Positions 48,662-57,337 of a stretch of 64,000 nt of DNA are shown piece after piece. The position numbers were made by a program, and so were the translations under genes. The first letter of the stretch is position 1. Each line of letters begins with the position of its first letter. This DNA comes from Streptomyces sp. CB02400 (lineage in GTDB: Bacteria; Actinomycetota; Actinomycetes; Streptomycetales; Streptomycetaceae): positions 141,607-205,606 of the forward strand of contig NZ_LIWB01000017.1 of NCBI RefSeq assembly GCF_001905725.1, read 5' to 3'. Below the pieces are notes generated by a model. The model did not search any database. It had not been told where the DNA came from and was given only the letters and a program-made list of their open reading frames with translations.

Positions 48662-50869
48662 ATGGATGCCGTGCCCGCACTGGAAGAACCACTGAAGAAG
48701 GTGCTCGGCCCCGCCACCGCGAAGGTGATGGCCGAGCACCTCGGCCTGCACACCGTCGGCGACCTTCTGCACCACTACCCGCGCAGATACGAGGAGCGCG
48801 GCCAGCTCACCCACCTCGCCGACCTCCCCATGGACGAGCACGTCACGGTGGTCGCCCAGGTCGCCGACGCCCGCCTGCACACCTTCGCCTCCGCCAAGGC
48901 CCCGCGCGGCAAGGGCCAGCGCCTGGAGGTGACCATCACGGACGGCAGCGGCCGACTGCAACTGGTCTTCTTCGGCGCCGGAGTCCACAAACCCCACAAG
49001 GAACTCCTGCCGGGCACCCGCGCGATGTTCGCCGGCAAGGTATCCGTCTTCAACCGCCGCCTCCAACTCGCCCACCCCGCGTACGAGTTGCTGCGCGGTG
49101 ACGCCGAGGAGACGGTCGAGTCCTGGGCCGGCGCCCTCATCCCGATCTACCCCGCCACCGCCAAGCTGGAGTCCTGGAAGATCGGCAAGGCGCTCCAGAC
49201 GGTCCTGCCCAGCGCCCAGGAGGCCGTCGACCCGCTCCCGGAGTCCCTCCGCGCGGGCCGCGGACTGGCCGCCCTCCCCGAGGCCCTGCTGAAGATCCAC
49301 CGCCCGCACACCAAGGCGGACATCGAGGACGCCCGCGCCCGCCTCAAATGGGACGAGGCCTTCGTCCTCCAGGTCGCCCTCGCCCGCCGCCGCCACGCCG
49401 ACGCGCAACTCCCCGCCGTGGCCCGCCACCCCAAGCCGGACGGCCTCCTCACCGCCTTCGACGACCGCCTCCCCTTCACCCTCACCGAGGGCCAGCAGAA
49501 GGTCTCCGCCGAGATCTTCACCGACCTCGCCACCGAACACCCCATGCACCGCCTGCTCCAGGGCGAGGTCGGGTCGGGCAAGACGATGGTCGCCCTGCGC
49601 GCCATGCTCGCCGTCGTCGACGCGGGCGGGCAGGCGGCGATGCTCGCGCCCACCGAAGTCCTCGCCCAGCAGCACCACCGGTCGGTCACCGAGATGATGG
49701 GGGAGCTCGCCGAGGGAGGGATGCTCGGGGGAGCGGAGACCGCCACCAAGGTGGTGCTGCTCACCGGGTCCATGGGGGCGGCGGCGCGGCGCCACGCGCT
49801 GCTCGACCTGGCCACCGGCGAGGCCGGCGTCGTCATCGGCACGCACGCGCTGATCGAGGACAAGGTGAAGTTCCACGACCTGGGCCTGGTCGTGGTCGAC
49901 GAACAGCACCGCTTCGGTGTGGAGCAGCGCGACGCCCTGCGCGGCAAGGGCAAACAGCCCCCGCACCTGCTCGTCATGACCGCCACCCCCATCCCGCGCA
50001 CGGTCGCGATGACGGTCTTCGGCGACCTGGAGACCTCCGTCCTCGACCAGCTCCCGGCCGGCCGCTCGCCCATCGCCAGCCATGTCGTCCCGGCCGCCGA
50101 CAAGCCGCACTTCCTCGCCCGCACCTGGGAACGGGTCCGCGAGGAGGTCGCGAACGGCCACCAGGCGTACGTGGTCTGCCCGCGCATCGGTGACGAGGAG
50201 GACGACCCGAAGAAGGCCGGCAAGAAGAAGTCCCCCGAGGACGAGGCGGAGAAGCGGCCCCCGCTCGCCGTCCTCGACATCGCGGAGCAGCTCGCGAGAG
50301 GGCCGCTGCAAGGGCTCCGGGTCGAGGTCCTGCACGGGCGCATGCAGCCCGACGACAAGGACGCCGTCATGCGCCGCTTCGCCGCCGGCGAGGCCGACGT
50401 CCTGGTCGCCACCACCGTCATCGAGGTCGGGGTCAACGTCCCCAACGCCACCGCGATGGTGATCATGGACGCCGACCGCTTCGGCGTCTCCCAGCTCCAC
50501 CAGCTGCGCGGCCGGGTCGGCCGTGGCTCGGCCCCGGGCCTGTGTCTGCTGGTCACCGAGATGCCCGAGGCGAGCGCGGCCCGGCAGCGGCTGAACGCCG
50601 TCGCCGCCACCCTCGACGGCTTCGAACTCTCCCGCATCGACCTGGAACAGCGCCGCGAGGGCGACGTCCTCGGCCAGGCCCAGTCCGGCACCCGCTCCAG
50701 CCTGCGCATGCTCGCCGTCATCGACGACGAGGAGATCATCGCCGAGGCAAGGGAGGAGGCGGCAGCGGTGGTGACCGCGGACCCGGACCTGACGAACCTG
50801 CCCGCCCTGCGCACGGCCCTGGACGCCCTCTTGGACGAGGAGAGAGAGCAGTACCTGGAGAAAGGCTGA
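48662..50869 (+). CDS. recG: ATP-dependent DNA helicase RecG
   Basis: A 735-residue RecG that remodels stalled forks and branch-migrates Holliday junctions. The N-terminal wedge/OB domain (residues about 50-150) includes HHYPRRYEERG. Helicase motif I is GEVGSGKT (301-308) and motif II DEQH (413-416); TATPIPRT and QLRGRVGRG are motifs III and VI. The acidic and basic stretch EEDDPKKAGKKK near residue 520 is a lineage-specific insert. The start is uncertain: ATG at 48662 is used, GTG at 48671 is an alternative, and neither has a strong ribosome site. Confidence 0.93.
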   Translation: MDAVPALEEPLKKVLGPATAKVMAEHLGLHTVGDLLHHYPRRYEERGQLTHLADLPMDEHVTVVAQVADARLHTFASAKAPRGKGQRLEVTITDGSGRLQLVFFGAGVHKPHKELLPGTRAMFAGKVSVFNRRLQLAHPAYELLRGDAEETVESWAGALIPIYPATAKLESWKIGKALQTVLPSAQEAVDPLPESLRAGRGLAALPEALLKIHRPHTKADIEDARARLKWDEAFVLQVALARRRHADAQLPAVARHPKPDGLLTAFDDRLPFTLTEGQQKVSAEIFTDLATEHPMHRLLQGEVGSGKTMVALRAMLAVVDAGGQAAMLAPTEVLAQQHHRSVTEMMGELAEGGMLGGAETATKVVLLTGSMGAAARRHALLDLATGEAGVVIGTHALIEDKVKFHDLGLVVVDEQHRFGVEQRDALRGKGKQPPHLLVMTATPIPRTVAMTVFGDLETSVLDQLPAGRSPIASHVVPAADKPHFLARTWERVREEVANGHQAYVVCPRIGDEEDDPKKAGKKKSPEDEAEKRPPLAVLDIAEQLARGPLQGLRVEVLHGRMQPDDKDAVMRRFAAGEADVLVATTVIEVGVNVPNATAMVIMDADRFGVSQLHQLRGRVGRGSAPGLCLLVTEMPEASAARQRLNAVAATLDGFELSRIDLEQRREGDVLGQAQSGTRSSLRMLAVIDDEEIIAEAREEAAAVVTADPDLTNLPALRTALDALLDEEREQYLEKG

Positions 50870-50881
50870 GCGGCAGCGCCC

Positions 50882-50960
50882 CCGAAGGGGCGCGGGGCTG
50901 TATCGATATGCGGCTCCGCCGCGTGGGCGCGACCAGCCACGACGCCGCCGCACCCGCCGC
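50882..50960. repeat. Dispersed GC-rich repeat downstream of recG
   Basis: AAGGGGCGCGGGG is followed by CTGTATCGATATGCGGCTCC, a GCCGCGTGGGCGCGACCAGCCACGACG segment and CCGCACCC. The flanks match the repeat found at 13,235 and inside smc, but this copy carries an extra central insert (about 50896-50925). It lies between recG and rsmD, which has no clear terminator. Confidence 0.6.
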
Positions 50961-51030
50961 ACCACACAAAGCACTTCTTACCCCCGCCTGCCAAACTGAA
51001 CAAAACGCACCCCACGACCAAGGACCCCAG

Positions 51031-51618
51031 ATGACCCGCGTGATCGCCGGCAAAGCCGGCGGACGCCTCCTAGCCGTCCCGCAGGGAAACCGAACCCGCC
51101 CCACCTCCGACCGCGCACGCGAAGGCCTCTTCTCCACCTGGCAGTCCCTGCTCGGCGGCCCGTTGGACGGCGAACGCGTCCTCGACCTGTACGCCGGCTC
51201 CGGCGCCGTCGGCCTGGAGGCCCTGTCCCGCGGCGCCGGACACGTCCTGCTCGTGGAGGCCGACGCCCGCGCCGTCCGCACGGTCCGGGAGAACGTGAAG
51301 TCGCTCGGACTCCCCGGCGCCGAGGTCGGATCCGGCAAAGCGGAACAGATCATCCGCACGGCGCCCCCGCACGGGCCGTACGACATCGTCTTCCTCGACC
51401 CGCCCTACGCCGTCTCGGACGACGATCTCCGCGAGATTCTGCTCACACTCCGCTCGGGGGGCTGGCTCGCCGAAGAAGCCCTCGTCACCGTGGAGCGCAG
51501 CACCCGAGGCGGGGAATTCGCCTGGCCGCCCGGCTTCGAGGGGATCCGGGCCCGCCGCTACGGCGAGGGAACGTTTTGGTACGGTCGCGCCGCCTCTACG
51601 TGCGAAGACGCACGATGA
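51031..51618 (+). CDS. rsmD: 16S rRNA (guanine(966)-N(2))-methyltransferase RsmD
   Basis: A 195-residue methyltransferase for small-subunit rRNA. It begins MTRVIAGKAGGRLLAVPQGNRTRPTSDRAREGLF, the RsmD signature. The SAM motif is LDLYAGSGAVGLEALSRGA and the catalytic motif VFLDPPYA is of the N6/N2 amino-methyltransferase type. It overlaps or abuts coaD, its usual partner. The ATG at 51031 has AAGGACC upstream. Confidence 0.92.
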   Translation: MTRVIAGKAGGRLLAVPQGNRTRPTSDRAREGLFSTWQSLLGGPLDGERVLDLYAGSGAVGLEALSRGAGHVLLVEADARAVRTVRENVKSLGLPGAEVGSGKAEQIIRTAPPHGPYDIVFLDPPYAVSDDDLREILLTLRSGGWLAEEALVTVERSTRGGEFAWPPGFEGIRARRYGEGTFWYGRAASTCEDAR

Positions 51619-51644
51619 CCGGACCGGAGAGCGAGGGATCACAA

Positions 51645-52124
51645 GTGCGCCGCGCCGTATGCCCCGGGTCGTTCGACCCGATCACCAACGGACACCTCGA
51701 CATCATCGCCCGGGCCTCCCGGCTGTACGACGAGGTCTACGTCGCGGTGATGATCAACCAGTCCAAGAAGGGCCTGTTCGAGATCGAGGAGCGGATCGAC
51801 CTGATCCGCCGGGTCACCGCCGAGTACGGCAACGTCCGCGTCGAGGCCTTCCACGGCCTGCTCGTCGACTTCTGCAAGCAGCGCGACATCCCCGCCATCG
51901 TCAAGGGCCTGCGCGCGGTCAGCGACTTCGACTACGAACTGCAGATGGCCCAGATGAACAACGGCCTCTCGGGCGTGGAGACCCTCTTCGTCCCCACCAA
52001 CCCCACCTACAGCTTCCTGTCCTCCTCGCTCGTCAAGGAGGTCGCGGCCTGGGGCGGCGACGTCGCCCACCTGGTGCCGCCGGAGGTCCTGACGGCCCTC
52101 ACCGAACGCCTGCGCCAGGACTGA
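51645..52124 (+). CDS. coaD: Phosphopantetheine adenylyltransferase
   Basis: A 159-residue CoaD, the penultimate enzyme of coenzyme A synthesis. The nucleotidyltransferase motif TNGH is in GSFDPITNGHLD (residues 8-19). VKGLRAVSDFDYELQMAQMN and PTYSFLSSSLVKEVA (SSS motif) are family signatures. The GTG at 51645 has GAGGGA six bases upstream and gives the usual length. An ATG at 51615 that overlaps the rsmD stop (ATGA) would add ten residues and is the alternative if the genes are coupled. Confidence 0.93.
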   Translation: MRRAVCPGSFDPITNGHLDIIARASRLYDEVYVAVMINQSKKGLFEIEERIDLIRRVTAEYGNVRVEAFHGLLVDFCKQRDIPAIVKGLRAVSDFDYELQMAQMNNGLSGVETLFVPTNPTYSFLSSSLVKEVAAWGGDVAHLVPPEVLTALTERLRQD

Positions 52125-52221
52125 CCGTCCGTACCGGCCGTCCGGTGTCCACCGGACGCCCCAGGGCCGTACAGTCGTCCCGTCCGTCTCCAACACAGCT
52201 GTAGAGAGTGGCGAGCACACG

Positions 52222-53283
52222 GTGGACGTGCAGAAGAAGCTCGATGAGATCGTCGCCGCGGTCTCCAGTGCCCGGTCGATGCCCATGTCGGCCTCGTGCG
52301 TGGTCAACCGCGCCGAACTGCTCGCGATGCTCGAAGAGGTGCGCGCGGCGCTGCCCGACTCCCTCGCGCAGGCCGAGGAACTGATCGGCGGCCGGGAGCA
52401 GATGGTCGAACAGGCCCGTCAGGAGGCCGAGCGGATCATCGAGGGCGCGCACGCCCAGCGCGGCTCCCTGATCTCCGACACCGAGATCGCCCGCCGCTCC
52501 CAGTCCGAGGCCGACCGGATCCTCGAGGAGGCCCGCAAGGAGGCCGAGGAGGTCCGCGCGGAGGCCGACGACTACGTCGACTCCAAGCTGGCCAACTTCG
52601 AGGTCGTCCTCACCAAGACGCTCGGCTCGGTCGGCCGCGGCCGCGAGAAGCTGCTCGGCACCGGACCAGGCCTCGACGAGCAGGGCTACGAGGACGAGGA
52701 CGCCCCCGAGCGCAGCCACGACCCGGAGACCCTGCGCCGCAGCGCCGACGAATACGTCGACGTCAAGCTCGGCGCCTTCGAGGCGGTCCTCGCCAAGACC
52801 CTGGAGGCGGTCGGGAAGGGCCGGCAGAAGCTGCACGGCCGGATCGCCAGCGACGACCTCGGCGCCCTCGCCGACGACCCGACGACCGTCCAGCACTCCA
52901 GCGACGCCGACTACCTCGCCGACCTCGCGTCCCTCGCCGAGCAGGACGCCGCCCCGGCCAAGCAGCCCGAGCCGCAGCAGCAGACCTACGCCCAGCCGGA
53001 GCCCGCGTACGGCTATCAGCAGCAGTACGGCGGCCAGCAGGACGCCTATGGCTACCAGCAGGACGCCTACGGTTACCAGCAGGCCGACCCGTACGCCGCC
53101 GCGTACCAGGGCTACGACGCGCAGGGGCAGGCGTACGACCCGAACCAGGGGCAGCAGGCCGGGCACGACCAGCAGGCGCAGCAGGCCCAGCAGGGCTACG
53201 CCCTGGACGAGACCAGCCTCTTCGACACCAGCATGATCACGCCCGAGCAGTTGCGGGCCTACGAGCGCGAGCGGGGTCTGTAG
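52222..53283 (+). CDS. DivIVA/SepIVA-like coiled-coil protein
   Basis: A 353-residue protein. Residues about 1-200 form a long charged coiled coil (RAALPDSLAQAEELIGGREQMVEQARQEAERI, and EARKEAEEVRAEADDYVDSKLANFEVVL), with two repeats of the DEYVD-KL-FE-VL-KTL type. A Gln/Tyr/Pro-rich disordered segment follows, with repeated DAYGYQQ, then a short conserved end FDTSMITPEQLRAYERERGL. Relatives include the mycobacterial septal protein SepIVA and other DivIVA-like scaffolds. The position between coaD and DUF177-rpmF is conserved. A role in growth or septation is likely but inferred. Confidence 0.75.
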   Translation: MDVQKKLDEIVAAVSSARSMPMSASCVVNRAELLAMLEEVRAALPDSLAQAEELIGGREQMVEQARQEAERIIEGAHAQRGSLISDTEIARRSQSEADRILEEARKEAEEVRAEADDYVDSKLANFEVVLTKTLGSVGRGREKLLGTGPGLDEQGYEDEDAPERSHDPETLRRSADEYVDVKLGAFEAVLAKTLEAVGKGRQKLHGRIASDDLGALADDPTTVQHSSDADYLADLASLAEQDAAPAKQPEPQQQTYAQPEPAYGYQQQYGGQQDAYGYQQDAYGYQQADPYAAAYQGYDAQGQAYDPNQGQQAGHDQQAQQAQQGYALDETSLFDTSMITPEQLRAYERERGL

Positions 53284-53290
53284 GGGCGGA

Positions 53291-53320
53291 TTGGGCCGAG
53301 AGCGAAAGGTCCAGTATCCT
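53291..53320 (+). promoter_or_regulatory. Candidate promoter of the DUF177-rpmF-rnc-mutM operon
   Basis: TTGGGC (53291-53296) and TATCCT (53315-53320) are separated by 18 bases. They lie about 90 bp upstream of the DUF177 start, in a 128-base gap. Confidence 0.45.
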
Positions 53321-53411
53321 GGCTCTTCGGTCGCGCTTACGTCCGCGATCCACGCTGCCCGGGAACATCGCACGGCAGTGATATCTCTGAGCTCGAAGAC
53401 CGAAAGCAGGA

Positions 53412-54056
53412 ATGGCTCTGAACGCCCGCCTCGACCACCGCAACCCCCTCGTGTTCGACACGCACGAGCTGGGGAGGCGGCCCGGTGCGCTGCAGCGCCT
53501 GACCCGCACGGTCGACGCTCCCCAGGACTTCGGGATCAAGGACGTCATCGGAGTGCCGGAAGGCGCCCCGGTGGAGCTGGAACTCCGGCTCGAGTCGGTC
53601 ATGGAAGGTGTGCTCGTCACAGGCACCGCCCGTGCCAAGGCCGAGGGGGAGTGCGTAAGGTGTCTGGAGCCGCTGGAGCAGGAGCTCGAAGCGGACTTCC
53701 AGGAGATGTTCTCGTACCCTGACGCCGACGACCGGGGCCGCGTGATCGCGGAACCGGGCGACGACGCCGAGGACGACGAGGACAGGCTCTTTCTCGAGGA
53801 CGGCCTGTTCGACCTCGAGCCTGTGCTGCGCGATGCGGTGGTGCTCGCACTGCCGATGCAGCCGGTGTGCCGGGAAGACTGCCCGGGTCTGTGCTCCGAG
53901 TGCGGAGCACGGCTCGCTGACGACCCGGACCACCACCACGATGCCGTCGACATCCGTTGGGCGGCTTTGCAGGGACTCGCCGGCACCATGAGGGACGGCG
54001 AGAAGGACGAGATGAGCGGCGCCGAACCGGGCGTCGACGAGAAGCAGGAGAAGTAG
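53412..54056 (+). CDS. DUF177 (YceD-like) protein
   Basis: A 214-residue DUF177 protein, the partner encoded upstream of L32 in nearly all bacteria. It begins MALNARLDHRNPLVFDTHELGRRPG. The core has GVLVTGTARAKAEGECVRCLEPLEQELEADFQEMF, and the C-terminal part CREDCPGLCSECGARL holds four cysteines that could bind zinc. Homologues take part in 23S rRNA accumulation or processing. rpmF begins two bases after its stop, so the genes are coupled. The first in-frame ATG (53412) is used. Confidence 0.88.
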   Translation: MALNARLDHRNPLVFDTHELGRRPGALQRLTRTVDAPQDFGIKDVIGVPEGAPVELELRLESVMEGVLVTGTARAKAEGECVRCLEPLEQELEADFQEMFSYPDADDRGRVIAEPGDDAEDDEDRLFLEDGLFDLEPVLRDAVVLALPMQPVCREDCPGLCSECGARLADDPDHHHDAVDIRWAALQGLAGTMRDGEKDEMSGAEPGVDEKQEK

Positions 54057-54058
54057 CC

Positions 54059-54232
54059 GTGGCTGTTCCGAAGCGGAAGATGTCGCGCAGCAACACGCGC
54101 CACCGCCGGTCGCAGTGGAAGGCTGCGGTCCCCACCCTGGTTGCGTGCGAGCGCTGCCACGAGCCCAAGCAGCAGCACATCGCGTGCCCGTCTTGCGGCA
54201 CTTACAACAAGCGCCAGGTCCTCGAGGTCTGA
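54059..54232 (+). CDS. rpmF: 50S ribosomal protein L32
   Basis: A 57-residue L32 starting MAVPKRKMSRSNTRHRRSQWKA. The zinc ribbon is complete: CERCHEP and CPSCGTY give four cysteines. The GTG at 54059 lies two bases after the DUF177 stop, with AGGAGAAG in the end of that gene acting as the ribosome site. rnc starts 19 bases later. Confidence 0.95.
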   Translation: MAVPKRKMSRSNTRHRRSQWKAAVPTLVACERCHEPKQQHIACPSCGTYNKRQVLEV

Positions 54233-54251
54233 GCGGCCGGTGAGAGGCACT

Positions 54252-55070
54252 GTGTCGACGCCGAAGAAGAACTCAGCGGACCACCAGGCCTCGTCCCACA
54301 CGCTTCTGGAAGGGCGGCTCGGCTATCAGCTCGAGTCCGCCCTTCTGGTGCGTGCGCTGACCCACCGTTCCTACGCGTACGAGAACGGCGGTCTGCCGAC
54401 GAACGAGCGGCTGGAGTTCCTCGGGGACTCCGTGCTCGGCCTCGTCGTCACGGACACGCTGTACAACACCCACCCCGACCTGCCCGAAGGCCAGCTGGCC
54501 AAGCTGCGGGCCGCGGTGGTCAACTCGCGTGCGCTGGCGGAGGTGGGCCGCGGGCTCGACCTGGGCTCCTTCATCCGGCTCGGCCGCGGTGAAGAGGGCA
54601 CGGGCGGCCGGGACAAGGCGTCCATCCTCGCCGACACCCTGGAAGCGGTGATCGGCGCCGTCTATCTCGACCAGGGCCTCGACGCGGCCTCCGAACTGGT
54701 GCACCGCCTGTTCGACCCGCTGATCGAGAAGTCCTCGAACCTCGGAGCCGGCCTGGACTGGAAGACCAGTCTCCAGGAGCTCACCGCGACCGAAGGACTC
54801 GGCGTGCCCGAGTACCTGGTTACGGAGACCGGCCCCGACCACGAGAAGACCTTCACTGCTGCCGCCCGCGTCGGAGGCGTCTCGTACGGCACCGGCACCG
54901 GCCGCAGCAAGAAGGAGGCGGAGCAGCAGGCCGCCGAGTCCGCGTGGCGGTCCATCCGGGCCGCGGCGGACGAGCGTGCCAAGGCGGCGGCGGAGGCCGA
55001 GGAGGCCGTCCGGACCGCCGAAGCCGATGCCTCCGGGAAGAGCGCCGACGCCCCGTCGGCCTCCGCCTGA
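54252..55070 (+). CDS. rnc: Ribonuclease III
   Basis: A 272-residue RNase III. The catalytic signature NERLEFLGDSVL is at residues about 50-61 and DTLEAVIGAVYLD supplies the second acidic pair. A double-stranded RNA-binding domain follows (DWKTSLQELT...GLGVPEYLV...GSGRSKKEAEQQAA type), then a 35-residue Ala/Glu-rich tail. In S. coelicolor the gene is known as absB because its loss blocks antibiotic production. The GTG at 54252 has GAGAGG upstream. Confidence 0.94.
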   Translation: MSTPKKNSADHQASSHTLLEGRLGYQLESALLVRALTHRSYAYENGGLPTNERLEFLGDSVLGLVVTDTLYNTHPDLPEGQLAKLRAAVVNSRALAEVGRGLDLGSFIRLGRGEEGTGGRDKASILADTLEAVIGAVYLDQGLDAASELVHRLFDPLIEKSSNLGAGLDWKTSLQELTATEGLGVPEYLVTETGPDHEKTFTAAARVGGVSYGTGTGRSKKEAEQQAAESAWRSIRAAADERAKAAAEAEEAVRTAEADASGKSADAPSASA

Positions 55071-55314
55071 AAGAACAGCGCGACCCGAGCGCCCGCCCCC
55101 GACCGGGACGGGCGCTCGCGGCGCCAGAGCCTGTCCGGCCGTCCGGGCCGGAGCCGGACGGACGGCCTCGACGCGACGGGACCCCTCACGCACGGCGGAT
55201 CCCTCGGGCCCGGCGGATCCCCCGGGCACAGGGGGAGAGGCCGGGCGCGGCGAGCCGCCGACCGCCGACGCCCTCCGGACAGCTCCCAGTACACCGGTCC
55301 TTGGAGGGGACACC

Positions 55315-56175
55315 ATGCCCGAGCTGCCCGAGGTCGAGGTCGTACGGCGCGGACTCGAGCGGTGGGTCGCCCACCGGACCGTCGCCGACGCCGAGGTGCT
55401 GCATCCCCGCGCGGTACGCCGTCACGTCGCCGGCGCCGACGACTTCGCACACCGGCTCAAGGGGCACCGCATCGGCGTCCCCAGCCGCCGCGGCAAGTAC
55501 CTGTGGCTGCCCCTGGAGGACACCGGCCAGTCGGTCCTGGCCCACCTCGGCATGAGCGGCCAACTGCTGGTGCAGCCGCACACGGCACCGGACGAGAAAC
55601 ACCTGCGCATCCGCGTCCGCTTCACCGACGCCCTGGACACCGAACTCCGCTTCGTCGACCAGCGCACCTTCGGCGGTCTGTCGCTGCACGACACCACCCC
55701 CGACGGACTGCCCGACGTCATCGCGCACATCGCCCGGGACCCCCTCGACCCGCTCTTCGACGAGGAGGCGTTCCACCAGGCGCTGCGCCGCAAGCGGACC
55801 ACCGTCAAGCGGGCCCTGCTCGACCAGTCACTGATCAGCGGCGTCGGCAACATCTACGCCGACGAGGCGCTGTGGCGGGCCCGCATCCACTACGAACGCC
55901 CCACGGCCGGCTTCACCCGCCCGCGCACCCTGCTCCTGCTGGGCCACGTCCGGGACGTCATGAACGCCGCGCTCGCGGTGGGCGGCACCAGCTTCGACAG
56001 CCTCTACGTCAACGTCAACGGGGAGTCCGGCTACTTCGACCGGTCCCTGGACGCGTACGGCCGTGAGGGTCTGCCCTGCCGCCGTTGCGGTACGCCGGTG
56101 CGCCGACGGGCGTGGATGAACCGCTCCAGCTACTTCTGCCCGAGGTGTCAGCGGGCGCCGCGCGTCCCGTCGTAG
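55315..56175 (+). CDS. mutM: Formamidopyrimidine-DNA glycosylase
   Basis: A 286-residue Fpg/MutM that removes 8-oxoguanine. The mature N-terminus is PELPEVEVVRRGL, with the catalytic Pro1 and Glu2. GKYLWLPL, the helix-two-turn-helix region SLISGVGNIYADEALWRA and the C-terminal zinc finger (CRRCGTP...YFCPRCQR) are complete. The ATG at 55315 follows GGAGGGGAC. The 244 bases between rnc and mutM hold no gene. Its last 28 bases overlap the 3' end of the convergent HxlR gene. Confidence 0.95.
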   Translation: MPELPEVEVVRRGLERWVAHRTVADAEVLHPRAVRRHVAGADDFAHRLKGHRIGVPSRRGKYLWLPLEDTGQSVLAHLGMSGQLLVQPHTAPDEKHLRIRVRFTDALDTELRFVDQRTFGGLSLHDTTPDGLPDVIAHIARDPLDPLFDEEAFHQALRRKRTTVKRALLDQSLISGVGNIYADEALWRARIHYERPTAGFTRPRTLLLLGHVRDVMNAALAVGGTSFDSLYVNVNGESGYFDRSLDAYGREGLPCRRCGTPVRRRAWMNRSSYFCPRCQRAPRVPS

Positions 56176-56546
56176 CGCTCACGCGCCCGGAGCACCGCGT
56201 CCATGCTGCCCTCGACGCACTGGATGAGGGAGAGCAGACGCCGGGCGACCTCGTGGCCCAGCGGGGTCAGTTCGTAGTCCACGCGGGGCGGGTTGGTGGG
56301 CTGGGCCTCGCGGTGCACCAGCCCGTCACGCTCCAGCGCGTGCAGCGTCTGGGAGAGCATCTTCTCGCTCACCCCGTCGACCCGGCGGCGCAGCTCGTTG
56401 AACCGGAGCGAGCCCTCATGGAGCGCGCCGAGGGTCAGCGCGCCCCAGCGCCCGGTCACATGCTCCAGCGTGCCGCGGGACGGGCACGCCTTGGCGAACA
56501 CGTTGAAGGGGAGCTCCTGCTCCTGCGGGCGCTGCGTGGTCGTCAT
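56148..56546 (-). CDS. HxlR-family transcriptional regulator
   Basis: A 132-residue winged-helix regulator of the HxlR type. It has one Cys near the N-terminus (FAKACPSRGTLEHVTGRWG, residues about 17-35), the position used in redox-sensing relatives. The HTH follows (LRFNELRRRVDGVSEKMLSQTLHALERDGLVHRE) with the wing PPRVDYELTPLG. It is divergent from a flavodoxin-like reductase gene and a perfect 21-bp palindrome lies between them, so it most likely represses that gene and itself. Its 3' end overlaps mutM by 28 bases. Confidence 0.9.
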   Translation of the reverse strand: MTTTQRPQEQELPFNVFAKACPSRGTLEHVTGRWGALTLGALHEGSLRFNELRRRVDGVSEKMLSQTLHALERDGLVHREAQPTNPPRVDYELTPLGHEVARRLLSLIQCVEGSMDAVLRARERYDGTRGAR

Positions 56547-56585
56547 GGGTCAAGCCTACTTCAGAGCAGCGCTAACCGACAGGTT

Positions 56586-56606
56586 GCACTAACCAGAAGT
56601 TAGTGC
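56586..56606. promoter_or_regulatory. Palindromic operator between hxlR and the flavodoxin gene
   Basis: GCACTAAC (56586-56593) and GTTAGTGC (56599-56606) are perfect inverted arms around CAGAA. A further half-site-like GCGCTAAC occurs at about 56569. The location 40 bp upstream of the hxlR start fits a binding site for that regulator. Confidence 0.65.
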
Positions 56607-56685
56607 TTTCCTTTTCGCATTGCTGGCGAGCTGCTGCTTCGCCTGCTCTCTCGCTTTCCCAAAGCCCTCCCGAGGAGTGTCCACC

Positions 56686-57276
56686 GTGACCACCCCTGTC
56701 GTTTCCATCGCCCATCACTCCGGCTTCGGCCACACCGCCGTCCTCGCCGAAGCCGTGCGCGCGGGTGCCGCCGACGCCGGTGCCGAGGTGCATCTGATCG
56801 ACGTCGGGACGATCACCGAGGAGCAGTGGGCGACCTTGGACCGCTCGGACGCCATCGTGTTCGGCTCCCCGACCTACATGGGCACCGCCTCCGCCGCCTT
56901 CCACGCCTTCGCCGAGGCCACCTCGAAGCGCTGGGGGGACCAGGTGTGGCGGGACAAGCTCGCCGCGGGATTCACCAACTCGGGCTCGAAGAGCGGCGAC
57001 AAGCTGCACACCCTGCAGTTCTTCCAGATCCTCGCCGCGCAGCTCGGCATGCACTGGGTCAACCTCGGCCTGCTGCCGGGCTGGAACAGCAGCACGGCTT
57101 CGGAGAACGACCTCAACCGCCTCGGCGTGTTCGCCGGCGCCGCCGCCCAGACCAATGTCGACGAGGGCCCGGACGCCGTCCACAAGGCCGACACCGCCAC
57201 GGCGGAGCACCTGGGCCGGAGGGTGGCCCGGACCGCCGAGATCTTCCTGCGGGGCCGGGCGGCCGTCGCCGCGTGA
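56686..57276 (+). CDS. Flavodoxin-family NAD(P)H-dependent oxidoreductase
   Basis: A 196-residue protein with a WrbA/flavodoxin-like fold. The FMN phosphate loop is HHSGFGHTAVLAEAV near the N-terminus, and the flavin loop is FGSPTYMGTASAAFHAFAE. AGFTNSGSKSGDKLHTLQFFQILAAQLGM resembles the central WrbA region. It probably reduces quinones or other electrophiles. The GTG at 56686 is preceded by GAGGAG at eight bases. The divergent HxlR regulator and the palindrome suggest induction by such compounds, as for many HxlR targets. Confidence 0.88.
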   Translation: MTTPVVSIAHHSGFGHTAVLAEAVRAGAADAGAEVHLIDVGTITEEQWATLDRSDAIVFGSPTYMGTASAAFHAFAEATSKRWGDQVWRDKLAAGFTNSGSKSGDKLHTLQFFQILAAQLGMHWVNLGLLPGWNSSTASENDLNRLGVFAGAAAQTNVDEGPDAVHKADTATAEHLGRRVARTAEIFLRGRAAVAA

Positions 57277-57323
57277 CACGAAGGGCGGCGGGCCGGGAAG
57301 ATCCCGGCCCGCCGTCCTTCGTG
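57277..57323. terminator. Bidirectional terminator
   Basis: A 22-bp stem with one mismatch (57277-57298 with 57302-57323) surrounds an AGA loop; the core is GGCGGGCCGGGA. It lies between the flavodoxin gene and the convergent CAP-domain gene. Confidence 0.8.
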
Positions 57324-57337
57324 CTCATCGCGTATCG

